A stretch of DNA of 43,643 nt. Origin: Acetobacter persici JCM 25330. GTDB taxonomy: Bacteria; Pseudomonadota; Alphaproteobacteria; Acetobacterales; Acetobacteraceae. The notes under the pieces are model-generated. The model was not told the DNA's origin. It made no database searches and was given only the letters and a program-made list of their open reading frames with translations. Each line of letters opens with the position of its first letter. Position 1 is the stretch's first letter. Shown piece after piece: positions 25,313 to 35,026 of the stretch. Both the position numbers and the translations under genes were made by a program. The DNA is taken from the NCBI RefSeq assembly GCF_000613905.1, contig NZ_BAJW01000028.1, forward strand, positions 1-43,643, read 5' to 3'.

Positions 25313-28089
25313 TCAAATGTCCAACTGGCTCTGACGATCGCCGCTTGTATCGTGGATGCCCGCTGCCGCATTCGTCAGTTCGGCCCAGTCGGCAATCAAA
25401 GCGTTGTAGGCGGTCGCCTCCTTCGCATCCTTTCGCTTATTGGCACTGATATCATAGAGACAATAGGCCAGATCTTTCACCGCCTCAGCCTGACTCCCGA
25501 TTTTCTTCAGCAACACGGCGGTATCATGCGAAATGCCGTCCCTTTCATGCGCCTTAACAAGGTGCTGGAGGCACTCCCACACCGTCAGGTGGTCATCCCT
25601 TTCCGGCTCCCAATCTTCATCGAGTTCGTCTCGCGTCAGGATACGTACCTTGCCGGCTGCGCTTTCGACAATCCCTGCGTGCTTGATGCTTTCGACCGAG
25701 ATGCCACGGGCACGGGCAAGGTTGTCGGCCACGCCATAGTCCCCTTTGCCGTTCCCGTTCTGCTCGAACCAAGTAATCGCAAAGCGCGTGTCGGCATCGA
25801 ACTCTCCCTGAATGCCACCAAGGTATTCGTCGAGTTCTCGATTGATGAGTTGAAGCGCTGTCTTCACACTCATCGGGCTATCGTCGGATTCAAGAACGGC
25901 TTTGTAGCGCGAGAACACGCCTATGCCTGGCCCGATGGCTGATTGCGGCATGTCGGCCGGTGCAATGTTGGCAGCCTGAAGTTCGGCGATTGCTGGCGGC
26001 AACTCGCGCTTCAGAGCACGGATAAATTCCGCACGAGTAATAACCTCTGCCGTGCTCGGCTTTTTCCGGCACACCAAGACGACCGAGTTTGCGAGCACAT
26101 TTTTAGCTGCCTTAAAGCCAGTGTCCCGCTCAGTTCGCATAGGCCAAGTGCCAACAACAACTTGTCCTGCGCGAATAACCGCCTCCAGAAAAGTGGCCCA
26201 GCCCGTTGAAGAAATTCCTTCTTTTTCAATTTCACTTTGCTTGAACGCATAATAAATTGTTGCCGGAAAATCCGGATTTGTTGCATGAGCAATTCTCACC
26301 ATCGCTCGTGACATGCCATTCATAAAAAACTCTTCCGCCGAAACCTTTCCCCCATGTCTGTACGGCGAGGCTACCAGCTCAGAAGACTTAGGAGTTTGGA
26401 CCGTAGAAAAGCTCTCCGGGAAAAAGATGCCAATAGTTTTTTTCATCCATATATAGAAATAGTCGGATAAGTCGGCATAGTTTATGTTGTCATAGTACGG
26501 TGGATCGGTAGAAAACACCGCTCCGCTTGGCACCCCCTCCAATTCCTGAGCTTCTTTTTGAACAATATTGCCCGTTGCTCTTGGCACAAAATATTCCAAG
26601 ACCTTGGCAACCCACTCGACAGCACCACCGAAATTACCCGTTGACGAAGAAAACACATTCGCCTCGGCATAGTCCCAAACCATAGGCAGCGATTGCCGGC
26701 CGAATGTTTGAACTATAAACCCTCCTCCCCAAGGGGTCTGCGATGACCAGTAGTTTGCCGACCGTCCGATCGCCAAACCGAGGTAGAGTCCTACCGCCTC
26801 GCCATAAGCTCTTGCTCCGTCGCCATTTGAGGCCAGACCCAAATCATCCACGGTCATGCCGACATTTGAAGCGTCTTGAGTCGCTTTGTCGACCACGGCG
26901 GAAACTAGGCCGGAAAAACAGTTAAGAGCAACGAGCTGCCTCGCAGTGAATAGGTCTCCAAAATTGGAAATGCCGTAATCTACCGTCCAGAAATTTCTTG
27001 GATCGTTAGGCAGCTGGACGTCTGGACGCCAGGTTGGTTCCGCACGCTGAGCAACCTGATCTTGAGTTTCATCAGGCTCGACGAAAATCATTCCGCCTTT
27101 TCTTTCAACGACTACGCCCATAAGGGCTCTTCCCATTTTACCCGAAACCCCACAATTCTTGATATAATCAGCCGTTATTGCGGTATGGGAGATAATACAC
27201 CGAAAGTTTGCGCCTCTGCCTGCCTTCGTCCCCTTCTTTGCAAGGGCGATCTGACCCGTAGTTCCGCCACTGTGCATTAAATAAGAAATCGTCTTTGCTT
27301 GCTTATCAACAATCGGTTCGACCCATGCTTCCTTTCCAGACTTGCTGCTCAAAACAAAACTCGAAGCAATAGGAACCTGCACGTCAGCAAAGGCGGGATC
27401 TGGACTGGGCACGGTCCGAGTCCAAATCCAAGCGATCACAGTTCCTTTCCCGCCACCATACTCCTTCGGTAGGTCCACTTGCGGATATAGATGGCCGATG
27501 CGCTCCCAGGCTTTCTCACGCATCCATTCGCCGTAGTATTTCACGTCCTCGGCCAACCCTTCGACATTGCGATAGAACGACCGTTCCTTGAGACCGGGAT
27601 GAATGGGGAACAAATCTCTAAACTTCGGCGGGATCTCGACCATCGCTTTGCCGATCATTACTGCTACCGGATTGAGATCGGACCCGTAGGCTGGCAGACC
27701 AAGCGCTGCGCCTCTAGAGGGATCGATCCTCCACCGAGAAGGGATCATAGACAGGTGGGAGTTTGCCTCCGCAGCTCTTACGAATTTCGCTGCGGGCACG
27801 CTCCAGAACCTCCTCGTTGGTCGAGTTTTCCCATTTCACCAGGTCTTCAATGATGGTGAATAGCCGCCGGCGCTCACGCTCCTGATCCTCATGGGTAGGA
27901 AACTGATCCGAATGACTAGAGGGATCATCACCAGTTGTGCGAACAGCACAGCTCGGCAGGCAGCAAGCGGCCGACGCGCCCAATACAGATGAAGCGTCGC
28001 AGGATGTCCATGACGAATTGATTTTTCCCGCACGGAAGCAGCGTTAATTGCCTCTAACGGAAGTGCAACCTCAATCAGTTTTTTTTCAT
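25313..28089 (-). CDS. DUF1156 adenine-specific DNA methyltransferase, broken by single-base deletions
   Basis: The intended protein has about 926 residues. The ATG at 28089 overlaps the previous stop as ATGA, but the frame closes at once because the A-run after it has 8 rather than 9 bases. Three more one-base losses near 27929, 27735 and 27700 are needed to read through [52 protein letters not shown] and [11 protein letters not shown]. From 27690 to the stop the frame is intact. SAM-binding motif I is DPFSGGGS and catalytic motif IV is DPPYYDN, so it should make N6-methyladenine. All four lesions fall in the first 400 bp and two flank motif I. If real, they would abolish the enzyme; if sequence error, the gene is whole. 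Confidence 0.8.
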
Positions 28090-28526
28090 TCTACACTCCC
28101 CAGGAGGACGTCCTCGAGGGACTTATCTACAATTAAAAAACTTTGTGGCGGATTAAATCCGAGTTTTGCATTTAGGTCGGAAAGTATTCGGGGTCGACCA
28201 AAAAAAACCAAATTCCCGATCCATATCGCATGAACCTTTCTGTTAAGCCCGATGTATTTTATGAGTTCCTTTTCAGTTATTGCGCCTTCACTCATCAATA
28301 ACTTCGCATTTTCGAGAGAAACTTCGTGTATATCCTTGACCGTCGCAAATCCAATAATGGCTTTGACAGGAACTCCGATATAGAAAAATACTTTTCCAGG
28401 TAACTTAATTGGCCTTCTCTTTCTAAAAAAAACACAAATCTCCCCACGACGCAGTGGTTCTTCCCATCTCCCCTCGAACGAATAGACGACCGACGGATTT
28501 TTCTTCGTGTTATCCATTGATGTCAT
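28086..28526 (-). CDS. PUA/ASCH-like small protein
   Basis: About 146 residues from ATG 28526 (or 143 from ATG 28517, which overlaps the previous stop by 8 bp). The sequence [18 protein letters not shown], then [19 protein letters not shown], has the charged basic strand and the Y-x3-PVKAIIG strand of PUA-like/ASCH folds, which bind modified or structured nucleic acid. The remaining part is helical. Its stop overlaps the methyltransferase ATG. It sits inside the modification cassette, so a role reading or sensing modified DNA or RNA is plausible. I cannot assign the exact family. Confidence 0.6.
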   Translation of the reverse strand: MTSMDNTKKNPSVVYSFEGRWEEPLRRGEICVFFRKRRPIKLPGKVFFYIGVPVKAIIGFATVKDIHEVSLENAKLLMSEGAITEKELIKYIGLNRKVHAIWIGNLVFFGRPRILSDLNAKLGFNPPQSFLIVDKSLEDVLLGSVE

Positions 28527-28896
28527 AAAAGAGCCTGTAAGTTGCAAGGGAGATTTTTAGTTCGCCGCTGCCGCACAATACGCGCAGGCGGGCAAACGTC
28601 ATTTCGACGATATCATTCTCGGGGTTGACGAAAATGAACGAACAGAGGCTCGGCTTCTGGTCGAGCAAACCCCAAACGCCCACTTCAAGCCGGAGCGATT
28701 TGTGCTCTAGGCAGTGATCCTTTGGATAATAGCCGCGAAGAATCTCACCACTCGCCGAGCAGCGCTCCCATAGAAAAAGCGTACCATTGCCGACGCCGAC
28801 CCCGCTCCCGTCCGAATGAAAAAAGCGATCTTCGCCGTCGACTTTGTCGCCCATCTGTACGGGAGCTAGGATGGAAAAATCCAAAATTCCGGCCAT
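28510..28896 (-). CDS. hypothetical protein (128 aa) in the modification cassette
   Basis: Start ATG at 28896 lies 7 bp after the helicase stop and has AGGGGG three to eight bases upstream; an ATG at 28914 that overlaps the helicase is possible. The product looks globular and strand-rich, with SILAPVQMGDKVDGEDRFF, then GNGTLFLWERCS, and CSFIFVNPENDIVEMTFARL. No catalytic motif or membrane segment is recognised. It overlaps the next gene. The DUF1156/DUF499/helicase trio often carries variable small genes; this one is probably such a specificity or accessory component. Confidence 0.6.
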   Translation of the reverse strand: MAGILDFSILAPVQMGDKVDGEDRFFHSDGSGVGVGNGTLFLWERCSASGEILRGYYPKDHCLEHKSLRLEVGVWGLLDQKPSLCSFIFVNPENDIVEMTFARLRVLCGSGELKISLATYRLFYDING

Positions 28897-28903
28897 GCGC
28901 CCC

Positions 28904-31900
28904 CTATGCCGCATCTTGCGCCCGCTCCAGCAGGCGTCGGAGATCGAACTGGATCGCGGTTTCGAGGAACGACGGTTCCCGCTCTACCAGAGCGCCGCAC
29001 ACATAGCGCGGTACGTGGGCAGAACCAGCAGCGATCGACACGATGGCAAGAATGAACTTATCTGGCTCGTGCAGCGAGGTGATAACTTCCTGCCGCGTGA
29101 TCATCACGCTTTCGGCACCATCGATCCGTCCTTTGACCTCGATGAAACGCAGATGTCCCGCCTTTGGATCGTAGGATGCGATGTCATAGCCTATCTTCTG
29201 GGCGGAGACGTCAGCCGGTTCGTTGCCCAACGCCCGCTCCGCTGCCATAACGGCTTCCATCGCCGCAAGCTCAATTGCCCGACGCGCAGCCGGGTCTTCC
29301 GCGAAATGCTCCGGGGCGCTTGGCGCCTGCCGGGCCTCCAGCAGGCCCCGTGGGATAACGACCATGCCGCCCCGCACCCGCGGCGATTGTGATGAGATGA
29401 ATCGGTCCCGCTCAAGCTGGTCCATGCGACGCTTCTGCCGATCCGCCAGTTCTTCGGCCCGGCGCTGCGCGTTCTGCCAGTTTACGCGCGTTTTCTTGCC
29501 GGCACGCTCCTCTTCCTTCAGCTCGAAGGCGCGTGAGTCCCAGTAGTTGATCTCTTTCTTGAGCCGTGCTCGAACCTCCTGCTCGACCTTCTCAATCTCC
29601 GGTAAACGCCGGGCCTTAACTTCGGCGACATGGCGCTGTGCTAGGTCGACCGTCGCAAACCGGATGGCGGCTTTTTCAAGATCGGTGGTCAGCCAACTCT
29701 CGTCTAGAAGATCACGCACACAGGCGACCTCTTCCGGCTGAGCTGGTCGCAGATTCAAATGGGGCGCGATCCCAGCATTGACAGTGTTTCCCGCCTTGTC
29801 GATGGCTACAAACTGAAGCCGCTGCGAAATCACATGCGGCTTGCCTGCACTGGTGACACGTCCGTCCTGGACCGTATGCTCCAGTAGAAAAATTGCCGAC
29901 AGCGCGTTGCCTGGGTCGGTGTCATCTACCAGGATCGCCCCTTGCCGCATGATCTGCTCATACTGCTCGCGGATTAGACTGATTACCGATTCGAGCAACG
30001 GATGGCCTGGACAGACGAAGGCTGCAACAGGCTGCTGGTTGATCTTATCCTTCTCGAAGCACACCCGCTCATACTGAGTTTGAAGCGGTGCACCTGTCCC
30101 GATCTGGCGATCCCGCTCGCGGATGCGCACCGGAACATGAGTGATTTCCCAACGCCCTTCCTCGCGACGCTTGATCCGGCCACCCAGATGCTGAAACGCC
30201 TCCACGAAAAAGCTCTGGATATGGTGCGGTTGCAGGCGCAGCGCCTCGGCGCGCTCCATTTCGAGCCTCAGTTCCTCGACCTTCGCCTCTGGCATCGCAT
30301 CGTTGGTTAGAGCGCGACGCCGCAGTAATTCAAGTAGATGCCCTTGATCGACCGCACCATCAACCTGTTGGAAAAGACGCGCTTTCACGTCCTCCTGCTC
30401 GCCGTACTGGATCGCCTCGAACAGCAAATCCTTCAGAGCCACCCCTTCAAACAATTCGCCAAGCACATCGTAAACACGGCCGCCCAGCGCCTCGCGCGCA
30501 GCTTCCAGTTTTTCCAGCAATCGCGCGTAAACCTCACCCTCACGGGTATCAGCCGCGACGAGATTCCAGAGGTGACAGACCTCGGTCTGACCGATGCGAT
30601 GGATACGGCCGAAGCGCTGCTCAATCTTGTTAGGATTCCACGGCAGATCGTAGTTAACCATGAGATGACCGCGCTGGAGGTTCACACCCTCACCTGCCGC
30701 ATCATTGGCGATAAGAACCAGCATGTCCTTGTCCTGCATGAAGCGCTCAACGACCTTTCGGCGCTCTTCACGCGACACGCCGCCGTGGATCACATCCACG
30801 GCTTCGGGGGTGCCGAGCCGAGCCCGCACCTTGTCGAGTAAATAGTGCAACGTGTCCTTGGGTTCTGTGAAAATGATTAACTTGCGGCGGTTGCCAGCCG
30901 CGTCCATCATCAAACCATCATCAAGAATACGATTGAGCTGGCTCCATTTCGTGTCTACGCCAGAGCGCAGCACGCCGAGCGCCATCGTCTCAAGCCCTTT
31001 CAGTGTCTCGACTTCTAGGGCAAGTTGCTCGACCGTCTCTGCCGTCGTCGCGCCTGTCGAGATCAGATCTTCAAGCTCATCGATCTCTTCCTGACCATAC
31101 TCCTCTATGTTCCGCAGCATATCAGAATTAATGGCCACCTCGGTTCCGGTCCGGCGACACTTTGCAGCAAGACGTGCTTCGCCAAGTTCGTTTTCCAGTC
31201 GTTCCCGACGGCGCTTGAGCGATTGGTAGATGGCGGCCGGCGACGAAGCGAGGCGCCGTTGAAGGATTTGCAAGGCAAAGCCGATGTTGTTGCGCTTTTT
31301 CCCGTCACCCTCGGCGAAGCGCTGCACACGGTTCATCTCGGTGCGAACATATTCGGTGACGGCGGTGTAAAGTGCTGCTTCTCCTTCCGATAGCTGATAC
31401 TTGACTGTACGTGCCCGCCGCTCTGGGAACAGCGGGCGGCCATCAAACTTGAGCAGTTCTTCCTTGGTCAGCCGCCGCATCATGTCTTCGGTGTCGGCAT
31501 AGTGAACACCATCACGGAACCGGCCCTCGAACCGATCACTGTCGAGGAGAGCCATGAAGAGCTGAAAATCCTCTTCTTTGCCATTGTGCGGTGTCGCCGA
31601 CATCAACAGCAGGTGGCGGCAGACTTGGCCGAGCTTTTGGCCGACCTGATAGCGCCGCGTATATTTGACCTCTCCGCCGAAATAAGTAGCCGACATGCGA
31701 TGGGCTTCGTCGCAGATAATCAGGTCCCATTCGCGCGCGCTCATGAGCTTGTCTTGAAGCTCCTCATTACGCGCCAGCATGTCGAGACGGACTATCAGCC
31801 GATCCCTGTCACTAAAGGGATTGCCCGATCGCGCATTCTCGATCATCTCGCGGGAAAGGATATCGAACTCAAGATTGAACTTCTGACCGAGTTCGTCTTG

Positions 31901-32404
31901 CCACTGCTCGACCAAGCTGCCCGGTGCAACAATGAGACAACGCTCCAGATCGCTGCGGGCGATCAATTCCTTCATCAGCAGCCCTGCCATAATCGTCTTC
32001 CCTGCCCCGGGATCGTCGGCGAGGAGAAAGCGAAGAGGCTGGCGAGGCAGCATCTCACCGTAGACCGCTGATATCTGGTGCGGCAAAGGATCAATCAGAC
32101 TGGTATGGATCGCCAAATACGGATCGAAATAGTACGCCAGTTTGATACGATTGGCTTCCGTTACCAGGCGCAGCAGGGCACCATCCGCATCGAACGACCA
32201 AGGCCGACCGTTCTTCTCGACCTCAAGACGATGTTCGTCATCCCGATAAAGAACAGCATCAGCCACTGCACCGTTATGATCGCGGTAAACAACATTGATA
32301 GCCTGATCGCCGATCCAATCCACAGACAAGATCTGCACGGCCTGCGACGAAGCAATACCCCGCACTGATGCGCCATTCTTGACGTCTTCGAGCCTTGCCG
32401 CCAT
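28904..32404 (-). CDS. SNF2-family helicase with C-terminal DUF3883 domain
   Basis: 1166 residues, intact. Motif I is DDPGAGKT at 130-137, DEAH at 232-235, MSATPHNG at 268-275. The second RecA lobe has ANDAAGEGVNLQRG and WNPNKIEQRFGRIHRIGQ, typical of SNF2/RapA translocases. A long helical region follows. At about 1080-1125 the DUF3883 domain shows GYDIASYDPKAGHLRFIEVKG, an ExK arrangement related to PD-(D/E)XK nucleases. These enzymes track along double-stranded DNA; with DUF3883 they are standard partners of DUF1156 and DUF499 and resemble DrmD of DISARM in plan. ATG 25 bp after the regulator stop. Role inferred: motor and possible nuclease of the second system. Confidence 0.9.
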   Translation of the reverse strand: MAARLEDVKNGASVRGIASSQAVQILSVDWIGDQAINVVYRDHNGAVADAVLYRDDEHRLEVEKNGRPWSFDADGALLRLVTEANRIKLAYYFDPYLAIHTSLIDPLPHQISAVYGEMLPRQPLRFLLADDPGAGKTIMAGLLMKELIARSDLERCLIVAPGSLVEQWQDELGQKFNLEFDILSREMIENARSGNPFSDRDRLIVRLDMLARNEELQDKLMSAREWDLIICDEAHRMSATYFGGEVKYTRRYQVGQKLGQVCRHLLLMSATPHNGKEEDFQLFMALLDSDRFEGRFRDGVHYADTEDMMRRLTKEELLKFDGRPLFPERRARTVKYQLSEGEAALYTAVTEYVRTEMNRVQRFAEGDGKKRNNIGFALQILQRRLASSPAAIYQSLKRRRERLENELGEARLAAKCRRTGTEVAINSDMLRNIEEYGQEEIDELEDLISTGATTAETVEQLALEVETLKGLETMALGVLRSGVDTKWSQLNRILDDGLMMDAAGNRRKLIIFTEPKDTLHYLLDKVRARLGTPEAVDVIHGGVSREERRKVVERFMQDKDMLVLIANDAAGEGVNLQRGHLMVNYDLPWNPNKIEQRFGRIHRIGQTEVCHLWNLVAADTREGEVYARLLEKLEAAREALGGRVYDVLGELFEGVALKDLLFEAIQYGEQEDVKARLFQQVDGAVDQGHLLELLRRRALTNDAMPEAKVEELRLEMERAEALRLQPHHIQSFFVEAFQHLGGRIKRREEGRWEITHVPVRIRERDRQIGTGAPLQTQYERVCFEKDKINQQPVAAFVCPGHPLLESVISLIREQYEQIMRQGAILVDDTDPGNALSAIFLLEHTVQDGRVTSAGKPHVISQRLQFVAIDKAGNTVNAGIAPHLNLRPAQPEEVACVRDLLDESWLTTDLEKAAIRFATVDLAQRHVAEVKARRLPEIEKVEQEVRARLKKEINYWDSRAFELKEEERAGKKTRVNWQNAQRRAEELADRQKRRMDQLERDRFISSQSPRVRGGMVVIPRGLLEARQAPSAPEHFAEDPAARRAIELAAMEAVMAAERALGNEPADVSAQKIGYDIASYDPKAGHLRFIEVKGRIDGAESVMITRQEVITSLHEPDKFILAIVSIAAGSAHVPRYVCGALVEREPSFLETAIQFDLRRLLERAQDAA

Positions 32405-32429
32405 CAGCCGACATTTCCTTTCCGCCTAT

Positions 32430-33293
32430 TCACAGTTGAAAAGCCGCCTTGTCTAAAGCGGCCTCAGTTTCCTTGCGATTTACTGTCACGATATGCTGTG
32501 TGTAAGCACTCTGTTTGGCTGCATCACCGAGTAGGCCAAGTCTCTTCAAAACATAGAACAGCATTGCGTAGCGAACCGACATGACGCCATTGCCCTGACC
32601 CAAGCCGTAATCCTTGGCAACAACCTTTTTCTGACTTTCAGTCAAAGCGGGATGCGGGCCGATGATCACATCGAAATAATTGTTCCAAAACCAGTCCTGC
32701 CCACCGGCCGCACCGGGTGTACCGGTCGCGCCGACCTCCAGAATACGCGGCAGAAGGAAGTCTTTGAACTTATGCTCAAGGTGGCAATAGGCCCGGACAT
32801 GCCAGCGGAAACCGTCATAACCAAAGGCGTGCGGTGTGATCCTGCGCCAGATCGGGTCCGGGCGCATTTTGTTCATCGACTGGTAGAAAACCTCAACGGA
32901 GATATTTTTGCGGACTGCGCTAAGAGTCTTACGAAGAACCTCGATGTCGATGTCCCGTTTAGGCGTCAGTGCCACGTCGGCGTTCGGGAGGGCAGCGATC
33001 CAGGAATCGTAGAAAGGGGTAGCGTCTTCGGCCACAGAGCGAAGCTGCCGGAGATAAACATAAGGGTCGGGATCGAGAAAACGCAGGACGAATTTTTCAA
33101 CAGCAACATAGCGTTTACCACGCTTATCATACTCCATGTTGCCCGGCGCTCGCTCTTGATAGAGCATTAGATCCTTTGACGCCTGTGGAACTGATACGCT
33201 GAAAAATTCGACAATATCCGCACGGTTGATAGAGCCCTCCCAGAATAGGCGGAACTCAATAAACTCAAGCCTCTGCTCGACGCCCCAGCGCAC
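32430..33293 (-). CDS. WYL-domain transcriptional regulator (BrxR/CapW-like)
   Basis: 287 residues, GTG start. The N-terminal 75 residues form a winged helix (GSINRADIVEFFSVSVPQASKDLMLY). The centre is a WYL-type domain: KNISVEVFYQSMNK, then ITPHAFGYDGFRWHVRAYCHLEHKFKDFLLPRI, with the usual aromatic/His/Arg ligand residues. A C-terminal extension follows (VMSVRYAMLFYVLKRLGLL). BrxR and CapW regulators of this plan repress BREX, CBASS and other defence operons by binding inverted repeats and let go when a signal binds WYL. A 14-bp inverted repeat overlaps the promoter just upstream, so autorepression of the cassette is the natural reading. Confidence 0.9.
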   Translation of the reverse strand: MRWGVEQRLEFIEFRLFWEGSINRADIVEFFSVSVPQASKDLMLYQERAPGNMEYDKRGKRYVAVEKFVLRFLDPDPYVYLRQLRSVAEDATPFYDSWIAALPNADVALTPKRDIDIEVLRKTLSAVRKNISVEVFYQSMNKMRPDPIWRRITPHAFGYDGFRWHVRAYCHLEHKFKDFLLPRILEVGATGTPGAAGGQDWFWNNYFDVIIGPHPALTESQKKVVAKDYGLGQGNGVMSVRYAMLFYVLKRLGLLGDAAKQSAYTQHIVTVNRKETEAALDKAAFQL

Positions 33294-33308
33294 AAAAATC
33301 TCTTTCGA

Positions 33309-33374
33309 ATATAAACTATACGTGTTTTAGATTGATGCGTATAGTTTATATACTAATCCCTCTTGCGAAATCAA
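33309..33374 (-). promoter_or_regulatory. promoter with palindromic operator for the WYL-led operon
   Basis: A perfect 14-bp inverted repeat (33309-33322 and 33338-33351, 15-bp spacer; core TATAAACTATACG) lies 16-58 bp before the regulator start. On the minus strand a sigma-70 promoter overlaps it: TTGATT at 33369-33374, 16 bp, TATATA at 33347-33352. One arm covers the -10 and the other lies in the early transcribed region, the arrangement expected for a repressor operator. Confidence 0.75.
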
Positions 33375-33592
33375 TAGCTAGGGGATCGCGCAGCCGATAA
33401 ATTTCGCCAGCCCCCATGAGCTAAGCCGTGAAAGTGGCTGCAATACAGGTTGCCGACATAAATATATGGGCAGTTTGGCGCATTAAGGTCGGTAAACAGC
33501 CGACTATCATTAGCAGGCATAATGTACGGATCAAAGCCCCTCGCTCCTCCAGACATCATGACCATCAAACAAAGACCGAAACTGCCATTCAT
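33371..33592 (-). CDS. possible small exported protein (73 aa)
   Basis: From ATG 33592 the frame starts with MNGSFGLCLMVMMSGGARG, which resembles a short signal sequence, and continues with aromatic, Pro and Cys-rich residues (PYIMPANDSRLFTDLNAP, CPYIYVGNLYCSHFHGL). It follows the methyltransferase stop by 7 bp on the same strand and ends at the promoter of the WYL operon. The open frame extends upstream into the methyltransferase, which weakens the case. No family recognised. It could be a chance frame. Confidence 0.3.
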   Translation of the reverse strand: MNGSFGLCLMVMMSGGARGFDPYIMPANDSRLFTDLNAPNCPYIYVGNLYCSHFHGLAHGGWRNLSAARSPSY

Positions 33593-33599
33593 CCTGCAC

Positions 33600-34361
33600 T
33601 CATCCAACACGCCTGAAAAACACGGAATGCGCAGGCTGTGTTGTTCTGTGCCGTCGCAGAGGCACAAAGCCATACTGCTTAAAGAGCATGGTCAGGTTGG
33701 TTTCATTAAACCATTGCAGATGCTCCGGCGGACAGATATCGGGCCATGCCGCCAGATCCTGTGGTGTAGCCCGGTGTCCCGCATCCGGTGCAGAGAGATA
33801 GACAACTGCATTTGGCCGTGTGATGGCCCGAAGGGTTTCCATGAAAACCACAGGACTTCTCAGATGCTCCAGCAATTCTGACGAAAACACAAAATCAAAG
33901 CGCAGCTCCCGTTTTGCAAAGGCTTCGATATCCTCGGCAAAAAACCTCTGCTCTGGAAAACTACGCCGGGCAAAGGCAATGCTGTTCTCGCTCAGATCAA
34001 CGCCCGTACCACTTCGCGCAAAACGACACAGAGCCGACAGCATGTGTCCACCGCCACACCCCAGATCCACTATGTCACGATGATACACATATGGAATAAA
34101 CTGCAGGCTCCGCCAGAATGCGCGCCACCGGCGGGAGCGGTCCTTGGGATAGAAACCCGCACACGCGCCCCGGTAAGTCGTCGCGTAATAGGCGGCAATA
34201 ACCGCCTCTGTCGGCATGGGATCAACAAACAGAAACGCGCAGTTTGAACAGCGCACAATCCTGTACCCATTCTTCTCAAGCTGTGGGTAACACACAGCAT
34301 GACACACTGGACACGTCACAGCAGGACGCACCGAGACATCAGGCATCGGGGATAGATCCAT
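33600..34361 (-). CDS. SAM-dependent methyltransferase with N-terminal zinc ribbon
   Basis: 253 residues. An N-terminal CPVCHAVC and CSNCAFLFVDP form a zinc-binding knuckle pair. The class I methyltransferase core follows: motif I VDLGCGGGHML, motif II GVDLSENSIAFAR, then FVFSSELLEHLRSP and the late strand CPPEHLQWFN. This architecture is common among methyltransferases that act on sugars or small molecules in surface-glycan and natural-product pathways. Substrate unknown. A hairpin of 13-bp arms lies just upstream. It is unrelated in codon feel to the neighbouring defence cassette and probably belongs to the host-like accessory region. Confidence 0.8.
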   Translation of the reverse strand: MDLSPMPDVSVRPAVTCPVCHAVCYPQLEKNGYRIVRCSNCAFLFVDPMPTEAVIAAYYATTYRGACAGFYPKDRSRRWRAFWRSLQFIPYVYHRDIVDLGCGGGHMLSALCRFARSGTGVDLSENSIAFARRSFPEQRFFAEDIEAFAKRELRFDFVFSSELLEHLRSPVVFMETLRAITRPNAVVYLSAPDAGHRATPQDLAAWPDICPPEHLQWFNETNLTMLFKQYGFVPLRRHRTTQPAHSVFFRRVG

Positions 34362-34378
34362 TTTTTAACTGGTGATCA

Positions 34379-34422
34379 CTGTGAGAACATCGGCCGCAAC
34401 GAGGGGCTGGATGTCCTCACAG
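34379..34422. promoter_or_regulatory. 13-bp inverted repeat between two minus-strand genes
   Basis: CTGTGAGAACATC at 34379-34391 pairs with GATGTCCTCACAG at 34410-34422 (12 of 13 positions), with an 18-nt loop. It follows the exported-protein gene and precedes the methyltransferase gene on the minus strand. There is no T-tract after it, so it could be a Rho-type stem, an operator or an RNA stability element. Confidence 0.4.
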
Positions 34423-34447
34423 CATAGCTTTCCTACTGGAAAACCGT

Positions 34448-34951
34448 TTAGCCTTGGAGTGTTTTCAGGAATTTATACTGATGGGTTAGGCCATCCCATC
34501 TCCAGACAGGCTGTGCGCTGCCCGGTTGCCCAAAAGACAGATCATGCACGCCATCCTGTGTGGTGGACAGAATGGTTATATCGACAGCACCATTGTGCCA
34601 GACAACCCGATTGTTCCGATCGAGAACAGTGAGCTCACCCCCTGTCTGCCCCCAGCATGAGTCCGGATCATAGGTCACGGTCGCACCCTGCAGAACACCA
34701 CCAAGATCAAGATGCAGAACGCCGATCCTGTTCCGGTTCCCACAGGCATTTTTATATCCGTGTGCAGTTTTTTCCAGATCAGGAACATGCCGTAATACGG
34801 CATCATCTTTTGCTGTTGCAACCGGCAGGTCACTGCCCAGGTAGCTTTTTAACTCGTGAAACGCCGTTCCCGCATCCTGTGCCTGCGCTGTCGACACCAG
34901 ACCACTGGCCGCACAGAGCATAAGAGACAGAGCTGTCATTTTTCTTGTCAT
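34448..34951 (-). CDS. exported hypothetical protein (167 aa)
   Basis: A classic Sec signal peptide opens the protein: MTRKMTALSLMLCAASG followed by a cleavage-like AQAQD near residue 25. The mature part has a single Cys pair (NACGN, DSCWG), consistent with one disulfide in the periplasm, and a strand-rich pattern (GVLHLDLGGVL, ELTVLDRNNRVVWHN). No enzymatic motif is seen. AGGA lies nine bases before the ATG. Function unknown; likely periplasmic or secreted. Confidence 0.75.
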   Translation of the reverse strand: MTRKMTALSLMLCAASGLVSTAQAQDAGTAFHELKSYLGSDLPVATAKDDAVLRHVPDLEKTAHGYKNACGNRNRIGVLHLDLGGVLQGATVTYDPDSCWGQTGGELTVLDRNNRVVWHNGAVDITILSTTQDGVHDLSFGQPGSAQPVWRWDGLTHQYKFLKTLQG

Positions 34952-35026
34952 TTTCTATTTTCCTGTAATCGTATTTTAGAAATAGTGTCTCATTGGTAGA
35001 CTGGATGAGAGGTCCCTGCCCTCTCG

